64,000 bases of DNA from Sparassis latifolia (lineage: Eukaryota; Basidiomycota; Agaricomycetes; Polyporales; Sparassidaceae): the NCBI GenBank assembly GCA_018466975.1, contig CM031563.1, positions 124,001 to 188,000 on the forward strand, in the 5' to 3' direction. The notes beneath the pieces are model-generated. The model had not been told where the DNA came from. It saw only the letters and a program-made list of their open reading frames with translations, and searched no databases. Positions 47,343 through 59,115 of the stretch are shown piece by piece (position 1 is the first letter of the stretch; each line of letters begins with the position of its first letter). The position numbers were made by a program, and so were the translations under genes.

Positions 47343-48432
47343 TCAGGATTCTAAAGCACACCTGTATACATCTCTCGCGACCCTCTGCCAACTCTCCTTA
47401 TTTACTGCAAACGCCTGAGCATACTCGACTTCAAGATGATGTAGTCGCTTCCCCACGATAACAAGACTGTGCAGAGGCTCGCCAAATGTACTGTCGGGTT
47501 GGTTCAGTAGTTCAGCGAGAGTTCCGCTTACGATGCGCTCCTCGTCGCCCCCTCCCACCTTAGATAGCGCAATAGCTAGAGTCTCATCTGATCTGAGGAT
47601 ACCTGCCTGGCGAACATCTTCTATCTCCGCAATTTGTGAAACTGCCTGCGATATTGACATGTATCGTGGTGGGTCATAGACCTTCCTTCCCCTGGAAAGG
47701 ACATGTTAATTGAGCATAGTATTAGTTCAGCAGAAAGGAACGCGCCTTGCCAAGTTCTCTTCGCTCTGCTCTTTCACTTTGATATCCAAGAGTACCAGCG
47801 TATGCATGCCTAGATCCACATTTTCCTTGATACGGTCGTAAAAGCTATCAGGCTTCCATGTCTCCGTGAAAAATACCAGAGAAACAGTCTGCCCGAAATT
47901 GTACAACTGGAGACCGCAAGCCCCGACAGCATTCATGATCGACGCATTGTGGATGACTCTGGTGGGTACGTTCAATGCCCGCGCTCGCAAGATGATATCG
48001 GTATGTGTGGTTGCCCTGCATCTCTGTCGGATCGAGGTTATACTTCACAGTTTTACTGTACTACGCACCCAAAGGGATCTCCGACTACGAGGAGAGATAT
48101 GTCTTCTTTGTCGGCATCTCGTAGAATCTTGTCACTCTCGGTTTCGACCATGTCCCGATCAGCCAGAATCAAGTCTTTCCCATAGAATGCTTCCTTGCGA
48201 GGTTCTATCTTAGCTGTATCACGGATATAACCACCGGAATGAACAAACCAATCTTTCCTTCTGTACCATGAGTATGCTAGTATAGGCCTCGAGATACACT
48301 CGTGAGGAGCCTTTCACGATCTATCTCAGGTCAGAAAAACATATGTGCAGAGATGTAGCTCCGACGTACGTTCAAGCCACGCACGGTTATATCGCTTTCA
48401 TCGCACAAACCGAGACCGACTAGATAGAACAT
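47343..48432 (-). CDS. DPH5: Diphthine methyl ester synthase Dph5
   Basis: The start is fixed by the family N-terminus [20 protein letters not shown]. Following blocks are [37 protein letters not shown], the SAM-site [60 protein letters not shown] and [20 protein letters not shown]. The C-terminal half carries [16 protein letters not shown] and [16 protein letters not shown]. Dph5 methylates the diphthamide precursor on elongation factor 2 in the cytosol using S-adenosylmethionine. Four or five exons with short introns are present; length and ends agree with the family. Confidence 0.96.
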
Positions 48433-48811
48433 AATGGCTGGTTGCAAGCTTTGACTAGAAGCCGAGATTAGATTCTGCAGATTCGTCCGGCTCACCGGGT
48501 TCGCAGGAAATCGCGCCGGCGGCGCTGTAGATTCTGCGCAATTTTTGGCATATATCCATGTGCATGCTGAACTCATATTCATGCTAGATCTCGCGCTGCA
48601 TTCCCACTCCATTGAACCTCCCGCCATGGTCCTCGTTGAGCATGGGAGCCTGAATAGACCTGGGACAGTTTTGCACCGATTTTCAAGGCACCTCAGTAAG
48701 GCCCCAAGTAACTACGTTACTATGCGGTCATAGTACGGAAGACTTAGCGGCGTCTTTCCGGATACCAGGCGATAAGTCCGAGCTGCATTACCCGTTCCCC
48801 AGACTCAACAT
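48433..48811. other. Divergent promoter region
   Basis: About 380 bp between DPH5 and the F-box/LRR gene. No gene or motif stands out. Confidence 0.55.
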
Positions 48812-50479
48812 ATGCTCTACACTACATCTGGGCTGGTCTCCATGGTTGCTGCAAGTCGAGATGACATGCCGACGGACGTTTTGCCTCTCATCTTCGAGCA
48901 CGCTGATCGGCGAGATTTGCATATCTGTGCCAGCCTTTCGCGATCTTTCCATCGTGCGGCCACCCCCATCCTGTACCGACGTTTAGATTCACGTATCGAC
49001 ACACGATCACAGGTATGACACCATGCATTTCGAGTTATTCGGAATTTATGTCTCACTGATGTTGGTCTTGAGCAATCTGTGGTCTTGCACCCATCTACAA
49101 CCTTGTTGGAAAAAAGAGACTATGCAAGATATGTGCGACATGTGAGGGAAACAAGTAGGTCCTATGTGGGCATCTCCCGTGCCTCATTATTCACAGCATT
49201 GATCAGGCGGGGTCGCATTCTATACGCCTGGCTTATTGCCCGGCTGCCGAGAAGCACTCAATCTGTGCACCAATTTGGTGTCATTCTCTTGGAGCGATGA
49301 TTCCGCCGGCGTCAAATACGACAAGGTTCTGCTTGATTACTTAGACGTTCTCAAGGGCCTCAACGTCCAGGAACTCACCATTCATACCTACCTCGGTTTT
49401 AGCGAAGAAGTCTGGTCAAAACTGAAAGAATTCACAAATCTTCGCAAAGTCGCTCTGTGGTGTATGGAAGGCCCACCGCGGATCATGCAGGGATGGTCGG
49501 AAAAACTGGGCAGCTCCCTTACCACACTTGAATTAGGTGTCAGTTGCTATACCAGCTGCTGTCGGAGTCGAAATTTCTCAACGTTCGGTTTACTTGCAGC
49601 GTTGTGCTGGTGTTCCTGCGACGATCTTGGTCTCAGTTCTCTCATATCTGCCTTCCCTCCGATCACTGCGACTGAAGGGCGCATCTAGCAGCGCGATACT
49701 GGAAATCCTCAGTTTACTTCCGAACTTAACTTCGCTCGACACTGAGTACCTCGGATCCGGCTTGTTGTGGTGTTCGGACGAGCCCTTGGCATCTCTTCAA
49801 GAGCTGACTGTTCGCACGAGCTCGATAGACGTCCAGGGTCCCGAGCATTTATGGCCGTGGATTCGCCGACTGTTACCCCGGCCTTCGCTGGAGACCTTCA
49901 CTCTCAATTCCTTTTCCACTCTGGGCGATGCGTTCATTCCCCGCCGGTTTCTCCTCGATCTCGCCGCTGTGCACCGATCGACGCTGAAGAGTTTCACGGT
50001 GTCCTCTGTACAGCTGACCATCAATGACGCCCAGTGTATCTGCACTTTATTTCCTGCGCTTGAAATTCTGACTTTATCCATTCCGCTCCCACCTCAGCCG
50101 GTGCGCCCATACGTTGTACTCGATGATGTGGTATTCATTGATCCCACATCTTCCAGCGCCAAATCGAAGCGGCGGTCGCGCACGCGCAGCAACTGCGTCA
50201 GCTGCGGTTGTATACAAGCTGGATGCCCTCTCGTGGCATGGTTGGGACGGGCACGTCATTCGGCATAGAGCACGCGCGAAGCTTGATATTGCCGGGCAAA
50301 ACATTACGCGTTGTGGGTATAGGGCGGGTCTTATACACGGTAATTTTGATACTATTTTGTGCAAGACGGAAAATCCAGCCCTCTCTGATTTTTATTTCCA
50401 GGGTCGATGGGTAATCGACGCAACCAACCGTCTGGAATTTGAGGTTGTCTGCGATGTCGTTCGTGACTCGTGGGCGTGA
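48812..50479 (+). CDS. F-box/leucine-rich-repeat protein
   Basis: The N-terminal region contains an F-box-like segment MPTDVLPLIFEHADRRDLHI, CASLSRSFHRAATPILYRRL. After introns, leucine-rich repeats follow: LLDYLDVLKGLNVQELTIHT, FTNLRKVALWCM, LGSSLTTLELG, ILVSVLSYLPSLRSLRLKG, ILSLLPNLTSLD, LASLQELTVRTSSIDVQ, LFPALEILTLSIPLPPQ and HAQQLRQLRLYTSWMPS. This is the common layout of substrate receptors for SCF ubiquitin ligases in basidiomycetes. The start could be at 48812 or a later ATG (48842 or 48866). The join after PLPPQP (intron about 50101-50156) is well supported because it restores the repeat frame. Substrate unknown. Confidence 0.78.
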
Positions 50480-50870
50480 CTAATACCATAAAATAGTACT
50501 ATATCATGCTGTCCTCCGAAGGACTCGGGAAAATGGATTGACAACTTGAATAGGTCTTACAATATGTGGTGAGCTTGTACCGCTACTAGTAGGGTTCATT
50601 CTGTATATGTTATGTTGAACCATGGCTATCTATACACGATGTACATATATGCTTAACATGCCCATGTAAACATATCTTCCATTTGGCGAGTGAGTATACC
50701 GTTTCATGGCTAAACTACCGTGAATTATGTTCCGTCCCCAGCAAGTCCTGCAACCATGCCCGCGCGCTAAGCAGTACTTGGTGAGGCGCCTTGCTATAAA
50801 TGGCAGCTCGGCAAGGTGATCTTGAGCGCCAATTGAACCTGCAGCGTTGAACACCTCAACTCAGTCCACA
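50480..50870. other. Intergenic, promoter of LSM4
   Basis: About 390 bp between tandem genes. It has a TATAAA near LSM4 and AT-rich sequence around 50570-50690; nothing else. Confidence 0.55.
50795..50800 (+). promoter_or_regulatory. TATA box of LSM4
   Basis: TATAAA lies 71 bp before the ATG at 50871, suiting a short leader. Confidence 0.5.
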
Positions 50871-51550
50871 ATGGTGAGATCCTCGTTTTCACAATTTACA
50901 GAATGCACTGAAACATCTCATTATCATAAGTTACCGCTGTCCCTTTTGAACGCTGCGCAGAACAAGCCAATGGTGAGCATGCCACTCTCGCCATCTCTGC
51001 CATTTCGTCTCTCAACTGAGCAGATTGTCTGCACAGTTAGTCGAACTGAAGAATGGAGAGACGTTCAACGGGCATCTCGTCAACTGTGACAATTTCATGA
51101 ACATTACCCTCAAAGAAGTGTACCAGACCAGCGCGGAAGGCGACAAGTTCTGGAAACTGAAAGAGTGCTATATTCGAGGTAGCACCGTGCGTGTGCGTTT
51201 GATTGCTGTTACACTGGATCATGACCTAGGCTGGTTGTTCAGATAAAGTATCTACGAGTACCTGACACCCTACTGGATGCTGTACGTGAAGAACAGACCA
51301 AGGCCAGGGAGGCCGGCAGAAGCGCGAGAGGAGCGCATGTGAGTGGCTCAGGCGGCAGAGGTACGTACTGTCGAACCGCGTCTACCCGCGGTACTCAATC
51401 CCTGTGTTGTATCAGGTCGTGGAGCGCCGCCAAGAGGTATGTCGTTCTTTCTCTTCTTCATTGCACTTTACTCAGCGGCGGATATCAGGACGCGGAGTTG
51501 CGCGCGGAATCCCCATGCGCGGAGGAAGGGGCAGAGGGAGAGGAGCATGA
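50871..51550 (+). CDS. LSM4: U6 snRNA-associated Sm-like protein Lsm4
   Basis: The coding part of exon 1 is only ATG (50871-50873), then an intron to 50930. Exon 2 (50931-50972) reads [14 protein letters not shown], and after an intron to 51036 the Sm fold continues: [58 protein letters not shown]. The C-terminus is an RGG-type tail ([26 protein letters not shown]) spread over small exons. Lsm4 is part of the Lsm1-7 ring (mRNA decapping) and Lsm2-8 ring (U6 snRNA). The RGG tail fits P-body and RNA interactions. Total about 120 residues, as expected. Confidence 0.95.
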
Positions 51551-51713
51551 ACGCTCGGCCTGTGTAAGCGTTACCCTGTTACTCTTTAGTTGTGCTATTC
51601 TCTTCCACCTTCCAGTAGACCTCGGTCGACGTGTCGAATTATGCCACTTATTGTGTGCATGTCATCAACACTCTATTCACAGTGAAAACACTGTCAGAGG
51701 GAGTCATGAATAT

Positions 51714-52624
51714 TCAGTCCAGAATACGCCCTCTCTTCCACCGCTCTTCCGTGCTTAGTCTCTGCCCTTCCTTCGCTCCATATAAAGCCTTCCGTATGGC
51801 ATCCCTTTTAGCCTGCACCGGCATTTCCTCGCCATTGACAGTCGCGTTATCGAAACCCAACAAGAACACACCGTCAATATCTTTGCACCGGAGAACCATC
51901 TCCTCCGCCCTGCTGGCTTTCTCTAGCGTGCAGTCTTGCGTAAGTTTCAATATACCCTGATCGCGGAAATCAACCGCAGATTGTATGAGAACGCTGCGAT
52001 CATTAGGTTTAGCCGCCAGCTTGGGTAACGTGCAAGCGGTCGCTTCAACACTGGGAGAAGAAGCGGGAGAAGGAATGAAGGATATCTTGCGAATGACGCG
52101 TGCTTGGGTTCCGTATAGGGCAGCTGCGATGGCGAAGCCCACGAACAGCTGCCCTGCTACGTACAGCGCTCGGTAGTGCCATGGACGAAGGACAAAACCT
52201 CCTTCTGTTTGTGCGGTTGCATCTGTCGTGGTATTCGCGGCACCTTCGGAGCGGTTCTCCCCTGAAACCTTGTCGCTAGTCGATGCAGGAGGCTGTACGA
52301 CCTTGGCCTGGTCGTCTGTTGGGGTAGTGATGGACGATACATCGGCCGGAGCTTCTTCAACCATTGTCCAATGGTTCCATACCAGCTCGCACGATGTAGC
52401 ACTACAAGAAGAGTCAGACGAGGGCCCGGGCAAGTTTAAAGGGTCGAAAGCTTAGTCGGCACTCACGTCACAACGATGTCGGCGGCTATGATGGCGTAAG
52501 TCCACCGTGAGTACCAAGGAAGACGTCGCTCGAACAATACATGTGCCGTCTGCGAGGCCTGAGTGTGCGCCTGACGAGAGAGGAGCGCAAGACGGTGGAA
52601 TCTGAGGGACCGGAGCAGGTTCAT
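51714..52624 (-). CDS. Membrane protein, possibly mitochondrial, unknown function
   Basis: The first exon starts MNLLRSLRFHRLALLSRQAH, an Arg/Leu-rich acid-free stretch like a mitochondrial presequence, and leads into a membrane segment WTYAIIAADIVVTC-ATSCEL, split by an intron (about 52405-52466). After an acidic/Thr-rich loop a second helix follows: YVAGQLFVGFAIAAALYG. The C-terminal domain (about 110 residues) has ARVIRKISFIPS, ADFRDQG-like VDFRDQGILKLTQDCTLEKA, VFLLGFDNATVNGEEMPVQA and ends in RWKRGRILD. I do not recognise the family. Upstream open sequence belongs to the 287-bp divergent promoter shared with the BTB gene, so 52624 is the preferred start. Confidence 0.65.
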
Positions 52625-52911
52625 CGACTCGGAGCGGTCGCGGTCAGGCGCCACGATCTGCTTGGTGACTCTGATGTGACCTCTTCCCGGTATGGCAACC
52701 AACGTAATGGACGGGATAAGCGCGCCTGCTGGCGGCCTGCAGTCGCGGAACGTGCAGGGCGAGATCGCACGCGAGGTCGGGTCGACACTATTTATCTCAC
52801 CCAACATGCGAACAACACGTGTAGCCGGTTGTCTTCGACAATCTCCTGCGCTATATGTTGGGTTCAGCACCGTCCCTCGTCTTGTCTCCCACCGCCCATC
52901 AAAATTCTCCA

Positions 52912-55900
52912 ATGGCGCACTACCACAGCTCGACGCCCGTGGACACGGTCATTGAGAAGGTAAAACGGCACCCCAAATACTTCCTCCAGGGAGGAGATAT
53001 CCACTTTTGGTAATGTCCCGATTTCATACATTTCCATATTCCCAGGTGCTGAGATCACCCGTCTCTCAAGGTGGAGACACACCTTTTCCGCGTTCACCGT
53101 TACTTTTTTGAACGGGAGTCAGGATGGTTCCGCAAAAACCTGGCAGTACCCGCTCCGGCTGGCCAGAGCCCCAGAGGATCTACGGAGACAAATCCGTTTC
53201 CCTTAGACGACATTAGATCTGACGACTTTGAAAGATTTTTATGGGTTTTCTACAACCCGTGAGTGTAGGTCTTCATGAGATGCTTATCGTCCTGATAAGC
53301 TGTCACAGCAAATATTCCATGTACGACGCCCACCTTGACGACTGGAAAGCCATCGTCAAACTGGCTTCCGACTGGTGTTTCGCTGAAGTAAAGAAGCTAT
53401 GCCAACGCGAGTTCGAGAAGTTTGACATCGCCCCGCTAGACAAGATCGAGCTGTACCAGATGTACGAACTTGACAAGAAGCTCCTCATTCCCTCCTACAT
53501 CGAGATCTGTGTCCGCCCCCAGCCTCTGTCGGTCAAGGAGGGCCGTCAGATCGGCCTCGAGACTTCGCTCTTGTTGGCAACCGCACGCGAGTGCGCGCGT
53601 GGTATTCTTGACAACGGTGCTCGCAGCCCTGGACCAGTTAGATGTCAAGATGACGACATGGTAAACGTTGTCAGCGACGTCTTCGGCTTGAATGCCATCG
53701 TCTCGCCCTCGCTCCTTCCTGTGCGACATTTGTCGAGCCCGACCGCATCCAGGTTTGACCCTTCCATCTCCCCCTCCAAGTCGCCATACACCTACAGCAC
53801 GTTGGGCTCCGCATCTGCGACGGCTGTGAAAAGTGTTTTCGCCGGAGACGTGTTCTCGCCCGCCTCGACTGCGCCGAACGGCGCGGCGGCAACAGGTCAA
53901 TCTAACTCGAGCCTTCCCTCCCCATCACTCAGTCGACTGACGTCCACTTTTCAACCGCAGGAGCCGGCGCAGTTAACAACGGAGCTTCCTCTAAAGACCT
54001 CGCAGGCGACGACACCGGTGGATGGAAGGAGAAACCCGTCGACACCAGTGGTGGAAGCGCCGGTGTCAACGGCAAAGCAGACAAACGCGACACAGCCCCA
54101 GCCTCAGGCACAACCCCAGCTAACGCCGCCGCCGCCGCCGAAGCCAATGGGAAAGGGAAGGAAGGAGGAGCAGGCAGCAAGGGAGGCAAGGGTATCTCAG
54201 GAACCCCCACTGCAGAACTCGCAGGAGACGATGCAGCTGGGGCAACAACAGCAGATGAGCGGAAAAAGACCGGGGGCGGGAACGGCACCGCAGGCGGGAA
54301 CGGTGGTGGGAACGGGAAGAATAATAAGCGCGCCAACAAGTAGCGATACAAAGCTTTTGCAGTCTCTTAGCAGAAGTCAATCGGGCATCGCATCCACTGC
54401 GGATAGTGCTGGCACTTCTCTCACTACATCTCAGAGCGATCGAACGACACCCGCAGGACCACTGGCAGATACGACCGACGAATCTGCGGAAACTTCATCG
54501 AGCAGCGGAGGTATTGCGGACGCAGGAGCTACGGCGACGAACACGGCTCAGGCTCAGGCGTCCGATGCGACACAGACGTCCGAAACGGCTGAGACATCTG
54601 GCGCTCCGCAGGAAAAGTTGTCCAAAAGCCAGAGGAGAGCTGCAAAGCTTCAGGCTAAGAAGATGGCCAATGCTGCTCAGAGTAACGCGCCTTCGCCAAT
54701 AGAGCAGAATGCGCCGGACGCCTCTCCCAGTGACAACAGTGGGAAATCGCCTGTGCAGGACAGAAGCGCAGACATCCCGCCATCTGACACATCCAACTCA
54801 TCTACTCCCAAAGGCAAGGAACCTCGTGCATCTGAGTCTCTACAGAACGCGTCGGCTGCGGTTGTGAAGAAGGGTGACAAGAAATCCGCTGGTACGAACA
54901 ACAAGACAAACGCCTCAGCAGCTGCCCAGTCCCAGTCACCTGCTTCCAAAGTCGGCACGAGCGTTACACCAGCTATTCCGCATGCTTCGGGTAATGCCAC
55001 GGACGCCTCGTCGACGAATGGCGACAAAAAGGCAGATAATACGGCCAACGATAAGCGCGCAGATGGCTCTGTGGCTGCCCAGTCTATCGATGTGACCGCT
55101 GCAGCCGAGACAGCTTCGTCCGCAAAGGATGTGTCATCGGGTGCGCCTTCCAAGGATGGTGACATAAAGACGGACGACCCCACAGTTGCTAAGCCCGACC
55201 CATCTGTTCCCACAGTCGACGCGACTACTGCAGTCGGGATAGGCGCACCTGCGCCTCCTGCGAAGGACGCAGCGGGTGCCTCTCCCAAGGATGGAGACGA
55301 GGAAACGCCTGCGGCGAATGGCACGAGCCCGGACGCGTCTGTACCTGCCAAATCCGACCAGTCTACTCCCAAAGCGGAGGGAACAGTCGCAGCCGAAACA
55401 GCAGCGTCTACGCCTACGTCTACTGAAGGAAAGGCGCCGGATGTCCCACCCAAGAGCGATGAGAAGGAAACACTTGTGGCGAAGGAGAAGAACGAGAGCC
55501 CAGACGGTGCTGGAACATCGAGCGCTGGGGAGGAAGACAAGGCCGAGGACGATACACCCGAGACAGGAGGGGACGCGCAGAGAGGTGCTGAGTCTTCCGG
55601 CGAAACGACCACAGGCGGCCCCACCGGGACCACCCCCGAGCCTCACAAGGGCGTATCGACCGGGACCGGAGCTGGCGCGGGTGCAAGCGCGAAGGCAGCG
55701 TCCGTTACACCGCCCGACGCGCCTTCGAATCAGACAAACGCCAAGGCAAACCCGGCATACAAGAACGAGCAACAGGCGCCAGGAATTGTGCGCGGAGCGT
55801 GGGGTAAGCCTCTTAATGCTGGGCAACAGTCGACTAGCACTGGCAGGCCGCAGACGCCGGAGAGAGCCAAACTCGCTGTGAACACCAATGCGTGGGGAGT

Positions 55901-56051
55901 TGGCAGAGGTGCTGGTGCGAGGTCGTCCACGCCGAGTGACAGTCAGAAGCCGGGGGAAGCTGGAGGGAGGGCCAGCGCGAAGACTGCGTCAGCAGGCGGT
56001 CGTGGTTGGGGTGGGTTCATGGACGCCCTTCTCGGAGGTGACCGAGAGTAA
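52912..56051 (+). CDS. BTB/POZ-domain protein with long Ala/Ser/Thr-rich disordered tail
   Basis: The N-terminus MAHYHSSTPVDTVIEKVKRH, PKYFLQGGDIHFW and VETHLFRVHRYFFERESGWF form a BTB fold, continued by NPFPLDDIRSDDFERFLWVF, YNPKYSMYDAHLDDWKAIVK and a BACK-like helical region (LASDWCFAEVKKLCQREFEK, DKIELYQMYELDKKLLIPSY). The remaining 750 residues are disordered and rich in Ala, Ser, Thr, Pro and Lys with loosely repeated AAET/SKDGD units, ending in a conserved-looking RGWGGFMDALLGGDRE. Such BTB proteins are abundant in basidiomycetes and may be Cul3 adaptors. The first splice junction (53010-53070) does not keep frame by one base (see findings). Confidence 0.8.
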
Positions 56052-56614
56052 CTACTGCACTTGGAACCCTGGAATACTCTGGACGGCTTGATTCACGCTC
56101 GCATCCTTGTTGTCCTGCATTCCGATATTGTTGTGTGTGCTTGTGTCGTCACGCGTCATGTACCGTACGTTGATCGTATATGTTCTTCACCCAAGACAGT
56201 CTATTACTATTGGAACAGCCGTGTCATCCACATGTTTTGGGCCTGTTCGAGAGGGGTTACGTGAAAGGGCCCTGTATCGCCGAAATACAAATTCAGAAGG
56301 TATAATGGATGCGAAGAGCCCAGCCTCGCCTTGCCATATGGTTCTTGCCGGTCAGATAAAGATCATATATGGGACCTCCAAACGTCCACAACGGGCCGTC
56401 GAGCCTCCGCAGATCGCACTAGGGAACACAGTGGCACCATGATACAACAGTGATATATACTGTACTGTACGACAATTCTTAGACGCATAGATGAGCGTGT
56501 AGTGTCCACAATACAAGCAGCACTTACAAGACGTAGTAGGATGAACGCTCCCATAGCCAAGTGTAGACGTTTCCGTTACAAGCAGTTAGCTCACGAGCGT
56601 TTACGTTAGCGGGG
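56052..56614. other. Intergenic (convergent 3' ends)
   Basis: About 560 bp after the BTB gene, before the stop of the next minus-strand gene. It is AT-rich with no supported gene. Confidence 0.6.
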
Positions 56615-57048
56615 TCATGTGTCTTCCACCTCTTTCCGGACTTGAGAGTTGGAGCGAAATCAGAAAAGATGGGGTTGGCGTGCAGTGCCTGCTGGTAACT
56701 TTACTCACCCCTTTCCAAGTCCCTGTGTTCCCATTCTTCCATAACAGAAGGCTCGACGTCCTTCCGGCCGAGCAGTACCTCCTTCCACCCAATCGCCTCC
56801 TTCCCAGCGGCATGGGACGGTTGGGACTCCTCGTGACTGAACGCGAGCTTCCGAAGCCTTTCATACTCGCGGTCTGGGACGCGCTCTCCGGCTCGCAGGC
56901 GCTGGAGGGTGGATTCGAGGATGGATATTTGGGCGCTGATCTGAGCGCGGTCCGCTTCGACCTGTTTGCGCTGCCGGAGGAGGTGCATTCCGAGGGAAGT
57001 GATGGCCATGGAGTAGAGGACGTGGGGCAAGTACCGGGTGGAGGCCAT
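56615..57048 (-). CDS. Small protein with N-terminal membrane helix and coiled coil
   Basis: Exon 1 starts MASTRYLPHVLYSMAITSLG, with a weak membrane or presequence helix, and continues as a charged helix MHLLRQRKQVEADRAQISAQ, ISILESTLQRLRAGERVPDR likely to form a coiled coil. The C-terminal part is KEAIGWKEVLLGRKDVEPSV. A short intron (about 56646-56702) joins the last residues ERVRKEVEDT to a stop at 56615. At about 125 residues it resembles small conserved mitochondrial proteins of basidiomycetes, but no family is recognised. Confidence 0.7.
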
Positions 57049-57518
57049 CTGTGGCGTCCGGACTAAAGCTGGACCAGCAGGGAAGGAGCGAGTGGTGTAT
57101 TCGCGGGTGCAGCAGCTGGCGCAGTAGTGGCGCTTCTACGACCAGAAGAGGCGTTCGGTCAAACGCACAGTTTGCGGAATGGAAGGTGCAATCTGGAGAG
57201 GAAAAATTGATGACTTGCGACGTAAAAAGACAGGTAGCTAAGACGGCTGGTGGTGATGGTGCTCGCGGACTTGGCGAGAGCTGGGAGGGCGCACTCCTGA
57301 AACGGGAGTAAGCGCCAGGCTCTTGCCGAAGGCCGTCGCAGGCAGTCCCCGTTCCCCGGGAAATTTCTGTCCAGATCCAGCTGGAAGCAACAACATGCCA
57401 TCTCGTCCTCCCGCCCTTCTTTTTTCAACCGTATATTTATGGCCAACCCACGCCTCTCCCGTCTCCTCACCACCCTCTGACCTCCTGCTCCCCCCACTGA
57501 CGACCTTCCCTCCTCGAG
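57049..57518. other. Divergent promoter region
   Basis: About 470 bp between divergent starts. A pyrimidine-rich tract (57395-57515) precedes the right-hand ATG, typical of fungal promoters. Confidence 0.55.
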
Positions 57519-58386
57519 ATGTCCACCCGCTCTCAACGCATCGAGCAGGTCAGTACCCTCGCGTATCTTCCCGCATCGTGTCCATGACAGTCGCCTCCAA
57601 ATACAGATATTCCAACGCGTCGAGGAGGAGAGTGAGCGGCGGGCGCAACAGGCTACTCGAGGGAGCACTGTCTTTACCGCGTCCACCGTCTCCGGCCGCC
57701 GCAGGGGCGGCAGTATCTCGGTCTCTCGCTTTGGTCAAGTGAGCGCTGTCCTCACTCCCCGTGCCTCTCTCCTGACGTCGAGCTGCAGCCTGTAGAGCCC
57801 TCAGACGTCTCGTCCACGGGCCCTCCTTCAACACCTCCGCCGACCATGTCTTCTTACGTCGTCCGCGGTCCCACCTTCTATCAGGTACAACCTCATGTAC
57901 GTATCACTCCATGTCACGACAAAACTCAGTTTGAACGGTCACCTGCAGCTGCATATGGGAAGCGCAGATTCTCTGGCATCCACTGAGATTGGCGATGATG
58001 ATCACGATACGGACGAGGCACTCACTACCCATGTCGCGACCATCGCGGGACGCCAGTCCATTTCCAGGGCCGTGGGCGGTATGCTCAGCCGGAAACTCTC
58101 ACGCAGCCGCAGACATTCCAAGGACGTGATACCCCCATCCTCCAGCAACGTGGTCATCGGCGTCTCCGTCGAGGAGGCCACGGTCGAAGCCGAGGCCCAC
58201 GAAAGCGCCCATCATGAACCTGCTACTTCGGTAGCTTATTCTTCCGCCTCTTCCGCTCTCCGTCACCAGCGTTCTATGGCCGTCGAGAAGAGCTCTGCGA
58301 ACAACTGGGTTGACAAGGCGAAGGGTGTAACCCAGAAACTGAGGCGAAAAAGCGTGGCCGCGCTCTCTCTCAGTCCCGACAGATAA
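57519..58386 (+). CDS. Hypothetical basic Ser-rich protein
   Basis: Four exons join in phase: MSTRSQRIEQ, then IFQRVEEESERRAQQATRGS with TVSGRRRGGSISVSRFGQ, then PVEPSDVSSTGPPSTPPPTM, then a last exon starting LHMGSADSLASTEIGDDDHD. The protein is about 225 residues, disordered and Ser/Arg-rich, with LSRKLSRSRRHSKDV and VDKAKGVTQKLRRKSVAALS near the end. RxxS and RRxS sites suggest possible PKA-type phosphorylation. No domain is recognised. Confidence 0.68.
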
Positions 58387-59115
58387 TGCTTCTCTGCAAG
58401 GTCTTCCTTTTTCGTTTACTTACCTGCTGCTCGTCCTTTCCTCCCATGTCACCTCACTCAGCCTGTATCTCCCCTCGTCACATCTCGCTTGCTCGTCTGT
58501 CTGTCCATTGCTGTCGCTCGCATCGTCGCTTATCCTGCATTCTCGTTACATCGATCGTCTTACCTCGCATTTTGTTTGTTCTTGTTCAATGGCATTCTTC
58601 TCTGATCTCTGACGCTGGATCTCATACGCGTGCGACGCGTCTGAGCAGAATCATGTGACTTTGACGCGTGAGCGTGACTACGGACCGCTTCCGCGCTTAT
58701 CCTCTTCGGGCGTTCACAATTGGCCTTGGTTAGCGTCTCACAATTAGCACAGTCGTGGTGCCGTGCTAGCATCCACAGATAAATACCTGAGGATTGGGGC
58801 CCGCTCTATGTCTGATTGTGCCGTGCTCACACCAGCCCCGAACTTTGGGCAGTGCCCTTATCCGTTGTAACTCCCTGATTGTCCTCTAGGTGAGTGCTTC
58901 CAGCGATAGCAGAATGCACGCTTGAAGCTCACTCCTGGATATCGTGTCTGATCAGAATAGTAGTCAGACGTCCGTTCCGATTCTTCCAGTCCACGGTTAC
59001 TCAACATCACTCTCGATCATACGGACTGTGAGCCTTTGTCTTCTCCGTGAGATAGGAAGCGCAGACCTGATGTTGCATGGGCTCAGCAGCCCTGCTCAGC
59101 TAACGATCTAGTACC
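58387..59115. other. Intergenic between tandem genes
   Basis: About 730 bp. A pyrimidine-rich stretch follows the previous stop. No supported gene is present; short frames lack coding character. Confidence 0.55.

Noticed and set aside
44898..51550. AsnRS, DPH5 and LSM4 lying close together, suggesting a translation/RNA cluster
   Set aside because: Orientation differs, an F-box gene intervenes and the genes act in separate processes, so chance proximity is more likely.
54677..55633. Open frame of 318 codons on the minus strand
   Set aside because: It mirrors the Ala/Ser-rich tail of the BTB gene; only low-complexity residues are encoded.
57159..57686. Minus-strand frame of 175 codons
   Set aside because: It overlaps the start and introns of the plus-strand gene at 57519 and encodes no recognisable sequence.
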